This document shows positions 27,581 to 40,882 of a stretch of DNA of 64,000 nucleotides, in pieces. Every line of letters starts with the position of its first letter. Within the stretch, counting starts at the first letter, position 1. The position numbers were made by a program, and so were the translations under genes. The notes beneath the pieces were generated by a model. That model had not been told where the DNA came from, ran no database searches, and saw nothing but the letters and a program-made list of their open reading frames with translations. This DNA comes from Chaenocephalus aceratus. Lineage: Eukaryota > Chordata > Actinopteri > Perciformes > Channichthyidae. Location of the stretch: the NCBI GenBank assembly GCA_023974075.1, contig CM043798.1:23714441-23778440 (forward strand), read 5' to 3'.

Positions 27581-27801
27581 GTGAAGCGAGAAGAGGTGCT
27601 TATTTTGAATGACGCATGCGTTGTGGCGCAAGCTACTTATAGGGGGTGATTTCCCCTGACTCTGACGTCAAGATCACCAGCCAATCAGGATTGGCATAAT
27701 GAGATTGATGCTTCTGTTTGCTCCGCGATGAGGCGCATCCCATAGTGAGACATCTCACTTCATGTTACTCTGAGTACTGGGGTTACGTAAGTAACCTATA
27801 G
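27581..27801 (+). repeat. DIRS copy 1 right inverted terminal repeat
   Basis: Starts GTGAAGCGAGAAGAGGTG and ends GTAACCTATAG. It is the complement of the left terminus up to the segment CCCATAGTGAGACATC, then has its own ~45-bp outer extension that is copied in the internal complementary region. Confidence 0.93.
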
Positions 27802-30800
27802 CTTTTTATCAATCAAAGCAACCCGAGGCACCTTCAACGTGTGATGCGTTCATGCTGCCACTGGGTGACAAATAGGATATAATAGCTCTAACTATTAGGG
27901 AACTGTGTCAGAGATCTTGCTTTCATCCGTACAATTAAATGGCCATGTCATTAATGGAATGAGCTGTAAAGAGGTTAGATGCATCTGCACAAGATGCAGC
28001 CAATCACATTTAATGTATTCAGTGATTAGGTCTGTACCCTAAAGAGACATGAAGGGATGGGACAGGCATTTATGTTGAAAGGGCTTCATTGGAACATTAT
28101 TTCTCCTGCAGGAGAAATATTCTCAGGAGGCACAACCCCATGATCTCACTCCTAATGTCTAGGTCGCTGCCGTGACATCAGTGTCACAGCTCTGACTCCA
28201 TTTCCAGCCATCACAGAGGAAGTCCCAATCTTTCTGCTCCAGCAAATCTACTCCTTTCAACTATTGTTAGAGACTAATGCACCATGCCACACAGAGAACA
28301 GTCCCGTTATACAACTCTATAAAAAGCTCCCTACTTAATCTATCCAAGATTTCATAGATTTATATCAGAAACAAATCTGCTCCCAATTGGATTAATTATG
28401 GCAAAGGCTGTGAAAAGCAGTACAAAGTTCCCTCAGTGTAATTACGTTGTAACCTACTTGAAGGTTAGGTATGAAAGGAGTGATGGGAAATTTGATTTTA
28501 GTAAGTCAAAGACACCATTTAGACTACAGTATTAGCCCTTGAGTTTGTATTTTTTAAATCAACAATGTCCTCAACAAATATATCATATTTCAGGAAAGTA
28601 AAGCCAGTCTCTAAACTGTGTTGGATATTTAAAAGAACACTAGGGGAAATGACTAGGTTGTGAAACGATTGCAGAGGCAACCGTTAGAATTGTAGAACAT
28701 TTTTGGTCTTAAATATTGTTTCCTTAATGTGAGTATCTTAATTGATGCGTTGAATTATCATATTGTGAGCTACAGTATTAGGTCAAAGAGATAGTACAAA
28801 TAAGTAAGCAGCATTTAATATTCTTTGATCTAGCTTGGTAAAAAAAGAAAAATAACTGAAATTACCTTTGAAATAAAAATGTTCAATGGTTCAATCTAGG
28901 TAGTAGTACAGTAGATTGGCAAATTCTTCACTGTGACTCATGTAATATTGAAACTTTAAAATGCTTCTGACGTTTATTTGATGTGTGAATTACTCTTCAG
29001 GGACATCATTGCAGACCATTTTAAATATACAGCCTGGACTTCGAAGAATGAAATACCCTGCCAATGTTTTTTTTGTAATAATGGATGCAGGTTTACCAGT
29101 TTCTGATTTCAATTCTAAATATATTCCATCTACCATGGAAAAGTAGGACATACTTTGCTTTTTTTGTTCAGAAAATGGTACAAAAAAAGATGAACGGTGC
29201 AGTGTATGGTGTTTGGCAGCGGGTGACAAATACATTATTGCTTTGCGCTCAGCAGCAAACAATCCAAGTGCTGCTTTGGAGAGTAGGCTGTCACAGACCC
29301 GCACCCAGACAGCATCACACCATAAATATCAATAAAAGAGAGAAAGTGAGATGTCCTCGGGGAGACTGCAGCGAGGTACATGAATTAGAAATGTCACCGA
29401 TAAGTCTGGAAACAGGTCTACATCATGGTTTCGCAATTCATTCCTGCACAAAACATATTTTACCTTGAGGGAGATAACATCACATGATATAGCAAGCTGA
29501 GGACTCCCGTCTGCAGTAATGGAAACAACTGGATAACCATCTATCAAGAGCCAATATAAGAAATAAATAAAAAAACACAAGACGAATGGATGTCACTAAA
29601 ATAGAGAAATGTGTACTACCCCTTGAGAAGAGCAATACATCGTTGAGTAATTTACTATAATGAAGGGAAAACAGTTGATTATTTTTCTGAGCAATCATTG
29701 TTATAAAAATGTTAAATAGAAGCGACGAAAGAAAGGAAAAGGATGCCGATGTAATACCTTCCCAAACTCACAGGTGATATTCCCTTGAAATTGTACTATA
29801 CTGTATATCCACTATTTGATTTACAAAAATATAAAGCAGATACATTTGAAAAATCTTGATCACTATTATAGCCTAAGAAATGACTTAAGAGATTAATTAA
29901 TTATCTACCTGGTGAACTACAAGTCTGCCCCCCAACATTTTGAATCAAAAAGCAACCTCTACAGTAACTCCACAGCCGGTTGTAAGGCATTTGCAGTTCT
30001 ATATTATCCTTACATAAATTGACTTAATTATTTTAAAGCATGTTTGTAGAGTTTTCCCTCATCTGCAATGGGTTAAAAGGCAACTATACTTGTACCAACG
30101 CCTATTGAGAAATAAGAGTGTTTACTCAAAGGCATTATAAATCATCAGAGGAGTTATTTCCTCTGAGTTACGAATGAGTCACACATGGAGAGACAGATGT
30201 TAGAAGGAAGGCTATCTGAAAGCCGCTTGTCGCCTTCTGCTGACTTCAATTCTAACTGAAACGTAACAGCAAGTCGACTGGTGATATGTCAGATGCTGTG
30301 AGAGGGGGGAAACTAAACTTAAACCTGTGGTGTTATGGAGCAGGATACTATTGGCTTGTCTTGCTATTGTTGAAGAAAACATTTAAAACGTTAGACTAAA
30401 GATGGATGTTCTTTGAAAATGTAATTTCTGTGAGTTGGATAAGAAAGAAAACATCTAAAATTCCATTAGATTTATTGGAGTTGCCATTACCTTCTTCTTA
30501 ACACTTGTTCCTGATAAATCTTGAATTTACAATGTATTTGTTATGCATGTGTTGTTTGTTTTATTTTCTTACGATAGTGTACAGCATCTTGAACACTTAC
30601 CTAGAACAAAGTTATGCAATACTAAAATACAGCCAGCCTGTGTTATATCATGATCTCCTCTCTATTCTATTCCTCTCAGTAGCAGCTCATTCATTTGCTA
30701 TCCACAGAGTTATCCACAGACCTGATCTCTACATAATACCACGGTGAGCTCTTGCGCTTTTACCTTGCACCTTTTCATAAGATTCTTCCTCTGGCTAAAA

Positions 30801-32769
30801 AGTCATTTATTAAGCTCTTACGGTCTCCCAAAGGGAAAGTATGGCAAACAACTCCTGAACTGCTGCTCATTTTAGCTTTATGGGTTCTGCTTTTTTAAAA
30901 GAGCTTGGGATGCAGAGTCATAATAAAGATGCTGGACACAGCTAGACAGCCATTTATTAAGATCTATTGTTGCCCACATAAGGAGAAAAACACTTCCGAC
31001 CTGCAGCCTGATTCTGCTTATCAGTATGCATGAATAAAGATTGCTAACACTTTGCAGTTAAATAACTGAAGCACAAGACCAGGGAAAGACCAGTGTTAAT
31101 AGAACGGTTTTCCACTTGAAGATTATCCTTGCAGTAGTTTAATGTGCAGAGGGCTCAATTTGCTTTCCTTCTACCTAAGGAAATGCATTGTAAATTGATG
31201 GTAAATGTTTCCCTCTAAAGTATGTTTCTATTGAAAGCATAATGGGTAGTTTTTGAACACTGTTGCTATGCATATTAGGAGCATAACTGGATAGAAATAG
31301 TGGACATAGTGACTGTGATTGTGAACTACAGTACAGCTCTTTTTTGTTGAGTTTCACATTTTGGCTGTCACCATCTTGTTTTCTTGAATCAGAAGTAACT
31401 ATGAGGATGGCTACAGGATACAAATGTTACTATTTATTTGCATGAACTTCATAAACACTGTGAAAGGTCCAAGAAGAAAATACACCCAACCCAATCAATC
31501 CCACTGTAGCCACTCTGCTCTATTGTATATTTTTACTACAATAGGAACCATAATTTACAAAAATGAACATCACTGTTCTTCAATTGAAGAATCCTTGAAT
31601 TTCAAACAATAAACTCATTAGGAAAATGTTTGCTTAGGTAGTAATATAACCGACAAGTTTGTGAATTTTCTTATAGACGTTAATATAATCTGGCTTTTAA
31701 TTCAAATTGTTTTTTTTAAACAGTGGACTGCTGGTCCTGCTGGTCATTGCAGGTGACTTCCACATTGGCTTAACTTTTTAGATCCAGATATTTCTGTTCG
31801 ATTGAGATATATCATAGAGTTTTTATGTTTGGTTGTTGAGAAACTGGATATTTTTGCATTTGTTACCTCATATATTGGCAAAGTGCAAACATTGTTAATC
31901 ACAAGTGCGAAACATTTTCAATCCTTGAATGTTTGTAATTCATTTTGCAACACTTTGATATGTGTGAATACTTCATACATTTATTTTTTAGATAGAATAA
32001 ACCCTGTTTTATTTGTTAATGTTTGGTAATAGGATCAACATACAGATGAAATGTTTATTTGAAACATATTGCTGTGTTGCTAACCACACGCAGCTAGATA
32101 TGTCATTTAGTTTTCTACCAATGTGAAAACAGACTCACCCACTTCAGCTGATGTGAAGCAGCCAGTTTCTGGCACCGCGGTGTGTAATTATCTATTTTAG
32201 CTGCATGGGATAGACGAATCAAGCAGGCCCAGCACCAGCCATCTGCGTGAGAGCTCAAGTCTCTGCTGGCAGGAACACAAATGTGTTTTCAGCCTCCCTG
32301 TTCAAACACCCACCATGAAAACCTCCGCTGTTCTTGTTTTACAGATTGCGCATTTGTCACGGTCACTTGGATGCTGTCTCAGTGATTATGTGTGCTCCTT
32401 TATTCTAGCTGCCAGTCAAATGACAAATCTGGCTTGTTTTACTCCTTAGTATTTATAGAGCATAACTGTAATTTTCAGATAAAAGGAGACTTCTTTAAAA
32501 TATTTGTACTACTGTGGAGGATGGGGAACAGGGAATTCATAGTTAGGAAGATTATGTGTGAAAGTCATCTGTCCAGAATATTGTCAGGTTACTCTGTGTC
32601 TTTTTACATCAGGTTTGAGGGTAGTAATTAATAAAAAGTAAATAATTGATGTGAAATTCAGGGTTTCCATGTTAAACCCCAAAAAAATAAGCAATCCGTA
32701 AACTCATTCTAGGAACTATTTTATTGTATGTTGCATATTTATGCAAAGCGTTTGGAACCAAGCCAGTTA
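27802..32769. other. Non-coding intergenic sequence
   Basis: About 5 kb of AT-rich DNA. I see no exon, RNA gene or transposon boundary that I can support. The open frames at 29085-29468 and 30505-30747 do not look like known proteins. Confidence 0.5.
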
Positions 32770-32777
32770 GCCTAGAG

Positions 32778-33848
32778 CAGGGATCACCAACCTTTTTGCA
32801 GAGCTACTTTAAAAAAATAAAACAAGTCGTGAGCTACTTTTACTCCTCTTTTTTTTGGTTTTTGCAGTGTACAGTGGGGCAAAAAAGTATTTAGTCAGCC
32901 ACCAATTGTGCAAGTTCTCCCACTTAAAAAGATGAGAGAGGCCTGTAATTTTCATCCTAGGTATACCTCAACTATGAGCTCTCAGGGAGCTGTATACTTT
33001 TCAATAATCCAAAAATCTTTAGAATATGATCACAACCAATAACAAATCATTTAAACTTGTTTATTCTTATCTTATGTTACCTAGTTAGCATTCTTTCTTT
33101 CTATTTATGCATATTTTACTAATCACTCCCCTTTTAAACTGTTTTTAGTTTTTTTTACTGTCCTATGGTACACATTGGAATGATTTCTTACTTTATCTAT
33201 ATTAAATAGATAAAGGTGTGCTCTCTCTAGCTCTCTCCCTCGCTCGCTCTCTCTCTGTCTCGCTCGCTCACATAGGCTGTGTGCTCCACTGTGGCGATGA
33301 CAGCTTGCATTAAAAAATAAAAATAAACATATTTGTAAAGTGGGGGGACACAAACGGGATTTCTAAAAGTGGGGGGGACATGTCCCCCCTGTCCCCATTG
33401 GAAATTACGCCATGCGTGAGTGTGCGTCAAGTGCAATAAATAAAATGCAAGTTGCAACACACACAGAGTAAAACTCTTCCCCTCATGTGTTGTATAGGAT
33501 GGTATGACTAGGCTGTTCAATGGGGCTGATGTGTTGTGTAGATTCTGCCAGAAAGAAAATCACGGTCACACTCCTTATGAAGCGGTGAGGTGCCGCTCCA
33601 GGTTGCTTTTCTTCCCGACTGCAACGCTGGTCCCGCAAATCAAGCAAGAATGTGAATTTAGTTTATGCATAGGGTAGATTATTTTAATTACATTTCCTTT
33701 TTGGTTTTGGCTATTTTTTACATTTTGGATTTGCTTGGCGAACTATTTTTAGAACATGCCCCGCGGGCGACTCACGTTGCCCCGCGGGCGACTCACGTTG
33801 CCCCTGCGGGCGACTAAGTGCCCGCAGGCACCGTGTTGGCTACCCCTG
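32778..33848. mobile_element. Non-autonomous hAT, 1071 bp, composite interior
   Basis: Ends CAGGGATCACCAACC and GGTTGGCTACCCCTG-like complement, with a perfect 8-bp duplication GCCTAGAG (32770-32777 and 33849-33856). The interior carries a scrap resembling a Tc1-like terminus (GTGGGGCAAAAAAGTATTTA at about 32875), a CT/GC-rich simple stretch at 33223-33270 and a second hAT-like end near 33370-33415. A short tandem repeat containing GGGCGACTCACGTTG lies at about 33758-33820. Confidence 0.88.
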
Positions 33849-33995
33849 GCCTAGAGTCACCCTGACCTCATGTGACCCAACAAAAGCCAACTGCACAGCA
33901 TTTGCACATGTTTTGTTGAGTGTGATAAAAAAAAGACTCTATCATAGGGGCATATGCATAGGTCATATCTATCTTTAGTGGAGACCGAAGGCCTA

Positions 33996-34330
33996 TCCCT
34001 TAGCAAAAAAATCTATAAAATCCTATAGAATCTTGTAGAAATCTATAGCATGTTATAGAACATAGTCGTATTTGTAAGCCATGCTAAGAATTCTATAAAA
34101 TACCATAGAAATGTCTAGATCATTCTGTAGAATACTATACATTTGTACTTTTCTATACACTTCTATAATTAAAACTATAACAATCTAAAGAATTCTATAG
34201 GACAGAACCGACTCATGACATATCTGTAGAAATCTATAGAAATCTGTAGAAAGCTATAGCATTCAAAGAAAACATGCATGACATTTTCTCTCTGATGCAA
34301 CCTATATTAAATTATATAGAATTCTATAGA
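33996..34330. repeat. CTATAGAAT-like degenerate array, left
   Basis: Irregularly spaced TCTATAGAA / TTCTATA motifs over about 330 bp. Each motif is nearly self-complementary, so the stretch could form many small hairpins. It is the counterpart of 55725-56270. Confidence 0.85.
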
Positions 34331-34339
34331 ATGATATAA

Positions 34340-36176
34340 AACTCATCTTTAAATTGGAATAGAGAAAATCATAGTAATCTACATCATTTTGTGGAACTGC
34401 GCTGCTTTGCAAAAGCTGTACGGGTAGATCCCTTTGAAATCTTTACAACTGTATACTGGATTATGTGCCCAATTAAATTATGTAACCTATACATAACCAT
34501 ATACAACCATACAACATATTGGAATGGAACTCCAAACTGAATGAATGTCACTGTCCTTGTATTCTGATGTAAATGCTCCAGAATTTCTGTGACTGCATCT
34601 GTATGTATACGTTGATCACTTTTGTTATGTAACAAATGATCTGTTACAACTGGAGATCAAAGCTAAGTGACATATAACAATATATATTGGTAGTTTGAGT
34701 CTGTTACAAACAACTCATTGGAGTCTGCAGCACTCTACTCTGTTTTGCAGTCTATTACACTGTAAAAAAAGATCGTAATTTTACAGGAAATAACTGTAAA
34801 TGTTTATAGTAATTATCATGTTTTTCTAAATAACTTGCAAAATCCTGTAAAATGACAGATATTAACTATATATTAACAACCCAAAACATTATTTTAAGTA
34901 TTTTGACAATAACAACAAATAACGTTTATTTCCATTTTTTTTTACAGTAAATGTACTATATAATATTTACAGTATTTTTGCACTTTCAGAAAATACATGC
35001 AGATGTACGTAAAATAAAAAGTATTATCTGTAATTAAATATGTAACTCGTAATATAAAAGTGTATTACTATTATAAGACTTATTTAAGATATTTCTTTGT
35101 AATTTTAAGGTAAACATAAAACTGTCAAAAAAAGCGTCAAATCAAAATGTAAGTAAAACATCATTTTCTCAATATTCGATTGAATCCACCAGAAACAGAA
35201 CATATCCAATGTTGAAACAAAAGTAAATAAATATGTTCTCATTAAATTCCTAACTTACTATATTGTAAACATCTACAGTTGACAATGTCATTAAAACAAA
35301 TACAAATCATAGAAAGTGGAGAAATCTCTGCAGGGAGGACCCAGGTTCAAAACACACACTGTTATTTACTCAACAATAAGACACAGTTATCCTTGCTGTG
35401 TTTTTTTTTCCAATGGTCAATATACAGTAATAAGCCTTAGTCTTACAGTATAATGTATGGTTTTCGGATTCTGGCCGGCAGCCAGAGCTACGGCACTTGA
35501 AATAGAATTCAGCCAAAACACGGCAGACAAGTCAGACATGTTTGGGTCCACAACACTTCTGATTGGTTAATATAAACATAATCGAAGAAACCTGCCGATG
35601 AGAACTGTCCGCGCTTGTCGTTCACATTTGAAACATCCACTGATCCACGTCAGTTTGAGCGGGTCTCCTCCTGCGAGCTACAGCTGTCTGTGTCGGTGCT
35701 GCACCGTGGTAAATTTGGTTTTATATTGGACGTTGGATATTCGACACATTCGAAAAATCTATTTAACACTGGCTTCGATGGACGAATTGTTGTCAAACCA
35801 ACTTCGATGTGTTAATACAAGGTCTGCCTATATAACACAAAGCTTCTTTTGTCAAAAAACCCACCTTTTGATTTTATACTATTTTTTTAATGTTAAAAAA
35901 TGCTATAAATCTATTATGCGGCTTGACCTTTTCACCTACCCATGTCAAAACACATCTGATGAACTCAGCTAACAGAGTCTTAGTGTACCGAGGGAGTTTA
36001 TCTGGCTGTTAAGATATATACACTACATATACCGGGGACAGCACAGTGAAAATACCGCATTCTAGCGGGCAGGACAACGCAGTGTAAGCTGGCAGACAAT
36101 GACAGCATCTTCACATACAGCCACTGGATGACCGTCAAAACAGTGTCTAAAGAGAGGTACACTATCAGACGGTGCC
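34340..36176. other. Non-coding, ACTGTAAAAA-type repeat DNA
   Basis: AT-rich sequence. About 34755-34870 has CACTGTAAAAAAAGATCG and TTACAGG motifs, with similar material at 54.9-55.7 kb. A more GC-rich block at 35590-35720 has no recognisable exon. Confidence 0.45.
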
Positions 36177-38545
36177 ATGACAGAAAAGGCTTCTTCGCTA
36201 AATACGCGCTCCCGTGTTTCAGGCTCCCAACTACGATCAAAAGCATCATCAACTGGGTCCGCTGCAGTCAGGGCACGAGCGAGTGCAGAAGCAGCTAAAG
36301 CACGTCTTTCCTATGCCGAAGAGGAAAGTAATCTAAGGCTGGGAAAAACTAAGTTGGAAGCATCTATGGAAATGCTCAACATACAGAAAGAGACAGCTGC
36401 GGCTATAGCTGAAGCAGAAGTATTTGAAGCTGCTGAGGATTTAGACATTGAGAAAGAAAGGAGTAAAAAATGTTTAAGCTCTGTATCATTGGAAGCAGCA
36501 TTACGCCAGTGGCGAGCCGTCAGGGCCCTCTAGGCCCTCTGTGAGGGCCTAAGATATTCTAAAAAATAATATTTGAAAACATTAAAAAAAAAACATTTAA
36601 AAAAAAAAAATATTATATATATTATTTTTACCCTACTTTTATTAGTTTTTAGAGTTATTAGTTTTACCAACATAACTCGATTTAATTGTATTTAAAATAA
36701 CATTTCCAAATCTGCCTGTTCAGTTTCTGTTAGAATGTGAAGGGTTAAATGCCGTCTCTGCGAGTAACTGTGAAGACGGGAGAGCTTGTTGGTCCCTCTC
36801 TACATTCACAGAGGGCCAGCTATAGTAATTCAACGAGAGAGTAATGTCAAATGACAGTACAATTGACCAATCATATCTTCCCTCTAAATGGGCGGGCTTT
36901 ATTTTCGCGGACTTTATGACAAGTTCCGCCCGCTGTGGTCCATGGGTCTATGCAAGGGTGCAGTGACGCGTCCTAAAACCCGGAAGTAAGCTGCGCTCGG
37001 ATTCCCTCGACAGAAAGCAACGGGATTTCTCCATAGGATTTTGGAAAATAGCTTGAAATAAGGTCTGTGGAAAACGAACCTGTTAGATAAATGCACTTTT
37101 TGTTCAGCCGGATAATATCCACATGTCTATCCTACTTTTATTAATATTGAATCATAAATCTAATCGATAGATTTATGATTAGCATAAGTTCGTTCATGAT
37201 GGCTCACTTCAGTGATAGTGATGACATCGTTTGCAAAATTATTAACAGAGTCATTTTCAAGATTGAGTTACAATGATAAACTGGAGTGGCAAAGGATCAG
37301 CTGAATGACCCGCAAGTGCTTCATCCAAAAGGACAGGAGGATGGACTCTGTGTTTAAGTGATTCGTCATTTTCAATGCGGGCCGCCGTGCCGACTTAATT
37401 CATTTGTAATTGTTACTTGGCTGTGGCTGACCTGTCATGATAGGTGTTTATATAAATGGTGTTGTTTTGTGTGGTAGAGGGTCGCTGTCATTGATGCGTT
37501 TTGCACCCCGGGCCGCTGTTTTGATATTCCGCTGAAGTATATGCTGTGACGTAATAACTCTTCTTTTTTTTCGAGGGAAGGGGGGGTCAGAGGGCCTAGG
37601 TATAAAAGTCACGGCTCGCCACTGCATTACGCACACAGCAATATGTTGCTGACCAAGCCAAAATAACGGAGGCTAAACCTCAACTAAGTGATCTTTATGT
37701 ACCAGCAAATACATAGCCAAGTCCTGGCGACAACATTTCACATTCACAGCTCAAACCAGAAGCCAAACCTTTCATTCTCCATCAAACCAATCCTGGATCC
37801 CAATCACCTCATATTACCTCACAGCAGCCTGGCATCAACGGAGACGAGTGTGCTCGTAGTTCACGCAATGTAAAGTTTGAGAACAACCGTTGTACTCCTG
37901 GACAGTATTACAGGCCTCAAAACCACAGTGGTAATCCTTCCTCATCGCCCCATCCCATGTCTCCAAATTACAATCACGACGACTCAAACCTGAATGACTT
38001 TGTGAGATATTTTGCACGGCACGCGCTGGGTTGCTACAGGTTTGCTTCAATTCAATGAAAAACCTCAGAATTACAGAGCATGGAAACGGTCTTTCCAGAC
38101 CGCAACCCGGGGTTTAAACCTGACACCAAGTGAGGAGATGGATCTTCTGCACAGGTGGCTTGGTAACGAGGCAAGACAACATGTCGAACAGATAAGAGCA
38201 ATACACATAAATCACCCTGAAGCAGGATTAGCAATGACATGGGACAGACTCGAGCGAACATATGGCTCACCAGAAGTCATTGAAGACGCTCTGTTCAAAC
38301 GCATTGACACCTTTCCTAAAATAACAAATCAAGATAATTCCAAACTGACAAAGTTAAGTGATCTATTAATGGAACTTCAATCTGCCAAAGCAGAAGGAGA
38401 CTTGCCTGGTCTCTCCTTCCTCGACACAGCCAGAGGCGTCAACCCAATAGTTCAGAAGCTTCCATTCGGTCTGCAGGAAAAGAGGGCATCAGTCGGTGCA
38501 TCACCAAATTTACCACGGTGTCTGACCGAGGAGTTTATGGATTAA
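36177..38545 (+). pseudogene. BEL/Pao-like gag remnant, split by a hAT
   Basis: The first part (36177-36506) begins MTEKASSLNTRSRVSGS and is an alanine/glutamate-rich coiled coil (RASAEAAKARLSYAEEE). A 1118-bp hAT element interrupts it. The frame resumes at 37633 and stops at TAG 37714-37716. After a further frame change near 38015, 38012-38545 encodes a DUF1759-type region (FNEKPQNYRAWKRSF, then LHRWLGNEARQHVEQI and LERTYGSPEVIEDALFKRI), as in BEL/Pao gag proteins. No protease, reverse transcriptase or LTR follows, and the last ~25 residues diverge from the family. It is broken in at least three places and is most likely a fossil gag fragment. Confidence 0.7.
36507..37624 (+). mobile_element. 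Non-autonomous hAT, 1118 bp, in BEL-like gag
   Basis: Begins CAGTGGCGAGCCGTCAGG and ends GTCACGGCTCGCCACTG. The perfect 8-bp duplication is CATTACGC (36499-36506 and 37625-37632). It encodes no transposase. It is homologous over its length, in opposite orientation, to the element at 60098-61215, which is exactly the same length. Confidence 0.95.
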
Positions 38546-39629
38546 TATCGGGATCGTTTTACATCTACACGTTAAATATGAGCATCGGGACGTCAACAAA
38601 GAACAGAAGACTTGAGATCTGGTGAGTCCTGCAACTGTAATGGAGTTAAACATGTATTTAGATAATCCTTAGTTTGTGAATTTGTGTGTTTTATTTGTTA
38701 TTTAAGGTTACGTTTCTTCTTCTAGTTAGCTGAGTTTCTTCCCGTTAAGTTGGTATGCATCATTAATAGGTTGTTAAATGTTAAGAAGCCCTGAGATGCT
38801 GTTTCTTGCAAGATGTTGCGCCCGGGAAACCTGGCGTAACAGGTGGCTGCTAACGTTAGCTTACAGCTTATTGCAGTGCTGCCCCCCCACCCTCTTGTCT
38901 CCAACACGGGAGAATTACACATAAACACGCCAAGTTGAATATGAAGTTTCACATATTTCTTACAGCGGAATCTAGTTTGTTAATGTTCAGTAGCCAACAG
39001 CTAGCATAGCATAAACAGCTAACCGCTAACGTTCGGCTAACTTGCTAGTTAGCTCTGCTCTATATATTACAAGCTAACATGACTAGCTAATGTCACACTG
39101 TGTGAACCAAAATACTTTTTGTATTACTACATCATACATGCTTGGTCCAAATCTCTGCTAAAATTAATTATTTTTGAAAATGTATAGTAAAGAAACACTC
39201 AGCCATGCATGAAATAACATAGCAAAAGAATAAGGGTAATGTTTGACCCATGTTGTGCCTTAGAAGTGTAGTGATACAAACATGATTTGTATTCAAAAGG
39301 TAAGAAAGGGAAAAATAAAAATTAGAATTGGTGTTGATACAAAACAGGTTAATTGAGGAATACCTGGAATCCTGAATGGTTAAAGTAATTTATTGCAAAG
39401 ATATTTACAATTAAACTAATTCGGGTCACTTTTGACACATGTTGGTTGTATGTTGTGTAACAAAGGGTTAACATGACAGCTGTGATGTTCACTCTTTTGA
39501 CAGAGCACCAGTGGACAGTGAGGACTATGGAAGAGAAGATGTGATGGCTTTGTGTGGAAAGCTGCTGAAGCCAGCCTGTGTCCCTCTCATCAATCTCTCC
39601 AGGCAGCACCCAACTATTCTTCCATCTTG
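38546..39629. other. Non-coding flank before the Mutator-like unit
   Basis: No recognisable gene. A short open stretch about 39505-39635 follows an AG acceptor-like site, but it ends in a stop and matches nothing I know. Confidence 0.45.
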
Positions 39630-39638
39630 CAGATGAAA

Positions 39639-39796
39639 ACGACGCTGAAGTTGGCTTCCGATTCAGAGCATCCGATTCGGCAGTTAAGGGGAAAGTTAAG
39701 GGACATTTAATTTACAGCGCTGAGCGAACAATCCTCCGTGTTTGAACCTCTTAAATCGCTGCATAGCTGATTTATTTGGACTGGATTATCCCAGAG
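39639..39796 (+). repeat. Left terminal inverted repeat of the 13.8-kb unit
   Basis: Runs from ACGACGCTGAAG to TTATCCCAGAG and matches the complement of 53272-53429. The only difference noticed in the outer 145 bp is T versus C in GCATAGC(T/C)GATTT. Confidence 0.93.
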
Positions 39797-39924
39797 ACCC
39801 AGTTTGAGATTTGTGACACCTTTATTATATTTGTGAAAATTTTAAAAAGGGAGATTTCAGTGCTTTTTTCACATGTAGACCAGGTCCTGATCTAAAACCA
39901 CTAGACCTACACTCATCAAATCTG
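39797..39924 (+). repeat. First (partial) 174-bp tandem unit, left arm
   Basis: Shares AGATTTGTGA, GGAGATTTCAGTGCTTTTTT, AGACCAGGTCCTGATCTAAA and CTCATCAAATCTG with the units at 46175-46700. It is separated from them by the Gmr1-like element. Confidence 0.9.
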
Positions 39925-40316
39925 TGTGACGACCCCTCCCCCCTTCTGCCTGGCTGTGCTCCCTGCCTTGCTGTCCTCTGGCAGGTACTGGGAGTGTCGT
40001 CCTGTTTGTGCCCGCCCATCTAGAGGCGGACCCACAAGAAGGTATAAAGGTTGCCCAGCTGCAAGGATCACTCTCTGATTCAGATCCTGGCATGCTGCAG
40101 CAACCTCAGCCTACAGCCTGTGCTAGGTTTGATGCACCCTCCAACATGCTACAACACCCTTCCACACACCCACACACTGCTCACACTACTGACAGTCTGA
40201 TTATTACATACATTATACATCAGAGGTGTTCTTCAACAATCTGTTAAATAAACATATATTTTCATTTAACTCTGTGTGGCCTCCCTGTTTGTTCCAGCCT
40301 TTGGAAGTTTGTAACA
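39925..40316 (+). repeat. Gmr1-like 5' LTR
   Basis: Starts TGTGACGACCCC and ends TTTGTAACA. It contains a TATAAA box (40043-40048) and an AATAAA signal (40247-40252) in promoter-then-polyadenylation order for + strand transcription. Confidence 0.95.
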
Positions 40317-40333
40317 GGGGGCTCGTCCGAGAT
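40317..40333 (+). promoter_or_regulatory. Primer binding site, tRNA-Pro type
   Basis: GGGGGCTCGTCCGAGAT directly follows the 5' LTR. It differs at one base from the tRNA-Pro-complementary site used by many vertebrate retroelements. Confidence 0.75.
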
Positions 40334-40882
40334 AATTTCCGGTGCTGGATAAAGGACATGGTGACCTATTTCAGTCAGGGAGTGTTCACACAGCTGGTTG
40401 GTTGACTCTGAGTTTGTAGGGGAAAATAGGTCAGGTTGATCTTACTCTGTCTAAGTAACTGGTCTTACTCACAGTTGTGTTTCTGTCCAAGGCAAGCTAT
40501 GTTTTCCGGTATTGCTGTTTTGTGTTAAAGGCTGTCAAATGTTTGGAACCCTTATTCCTGTTAGGTATAAGCAATGAGAGACACAAGTTGTCTCCATTGA
40601 ACCTTTTTTTGTTTTTGTTTGTTGTTTTTGTGTAGTAAGTGGCTAGAGCATTTGCTCGGGTGCACTCCATGACTGCCTAGGTGATTTTCAATTGCTGAGA
40701 ATTAACCGGGTCACTGGGCTTTTGTGCTTAAAATCCTACCACAATTATACACGAAGACTAGGGTTGAGTGAGTCAGTAAGCATTTGGTAAGGTAGCCAGA
40801 GGAGTGGGGTCTCCATATGTAAAACTGTCTTTCACTATCGGTACTGCTGGAAAAACCTTGCCTTGGTCAGGTAAACAGTTAA

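Larger units (their letters stand above)
22483..27801 (+). mobile_element. DIRS-type YR retrotransposon, copy 1 (RT-deleted)
   Basis: Inverted termini of about 190-220 bp flank a gag region, an RNase H remnant and a tyrosine recombinase. Just inside the right terminus is an internal complementary region (27462-27559) made of the complements of both outermost ends joined together. This is the DIRS architecture, used to regenerate ends through a circular intermediate. No target duplication flanks the element, as expected for recombinase-mediated integration. Most of the reverse transcriptase is missing and a GC-rich minisatellite lies in its place. Likely non-autonomous. Confidence 0.93.

Noticed and set aside
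28630..28660. AACACTAGGGGAAATG as a partner for the hAT-like end at 20411
   Set aside because: Only a partial match, 8 kb away across a DIRS element and another hAT, with no matching duplication.
29085..29468. 127-codon + frame in intergenic DNA
   Set aside because: No recognisable motif, no splice context and ordinary AT-rich composition.
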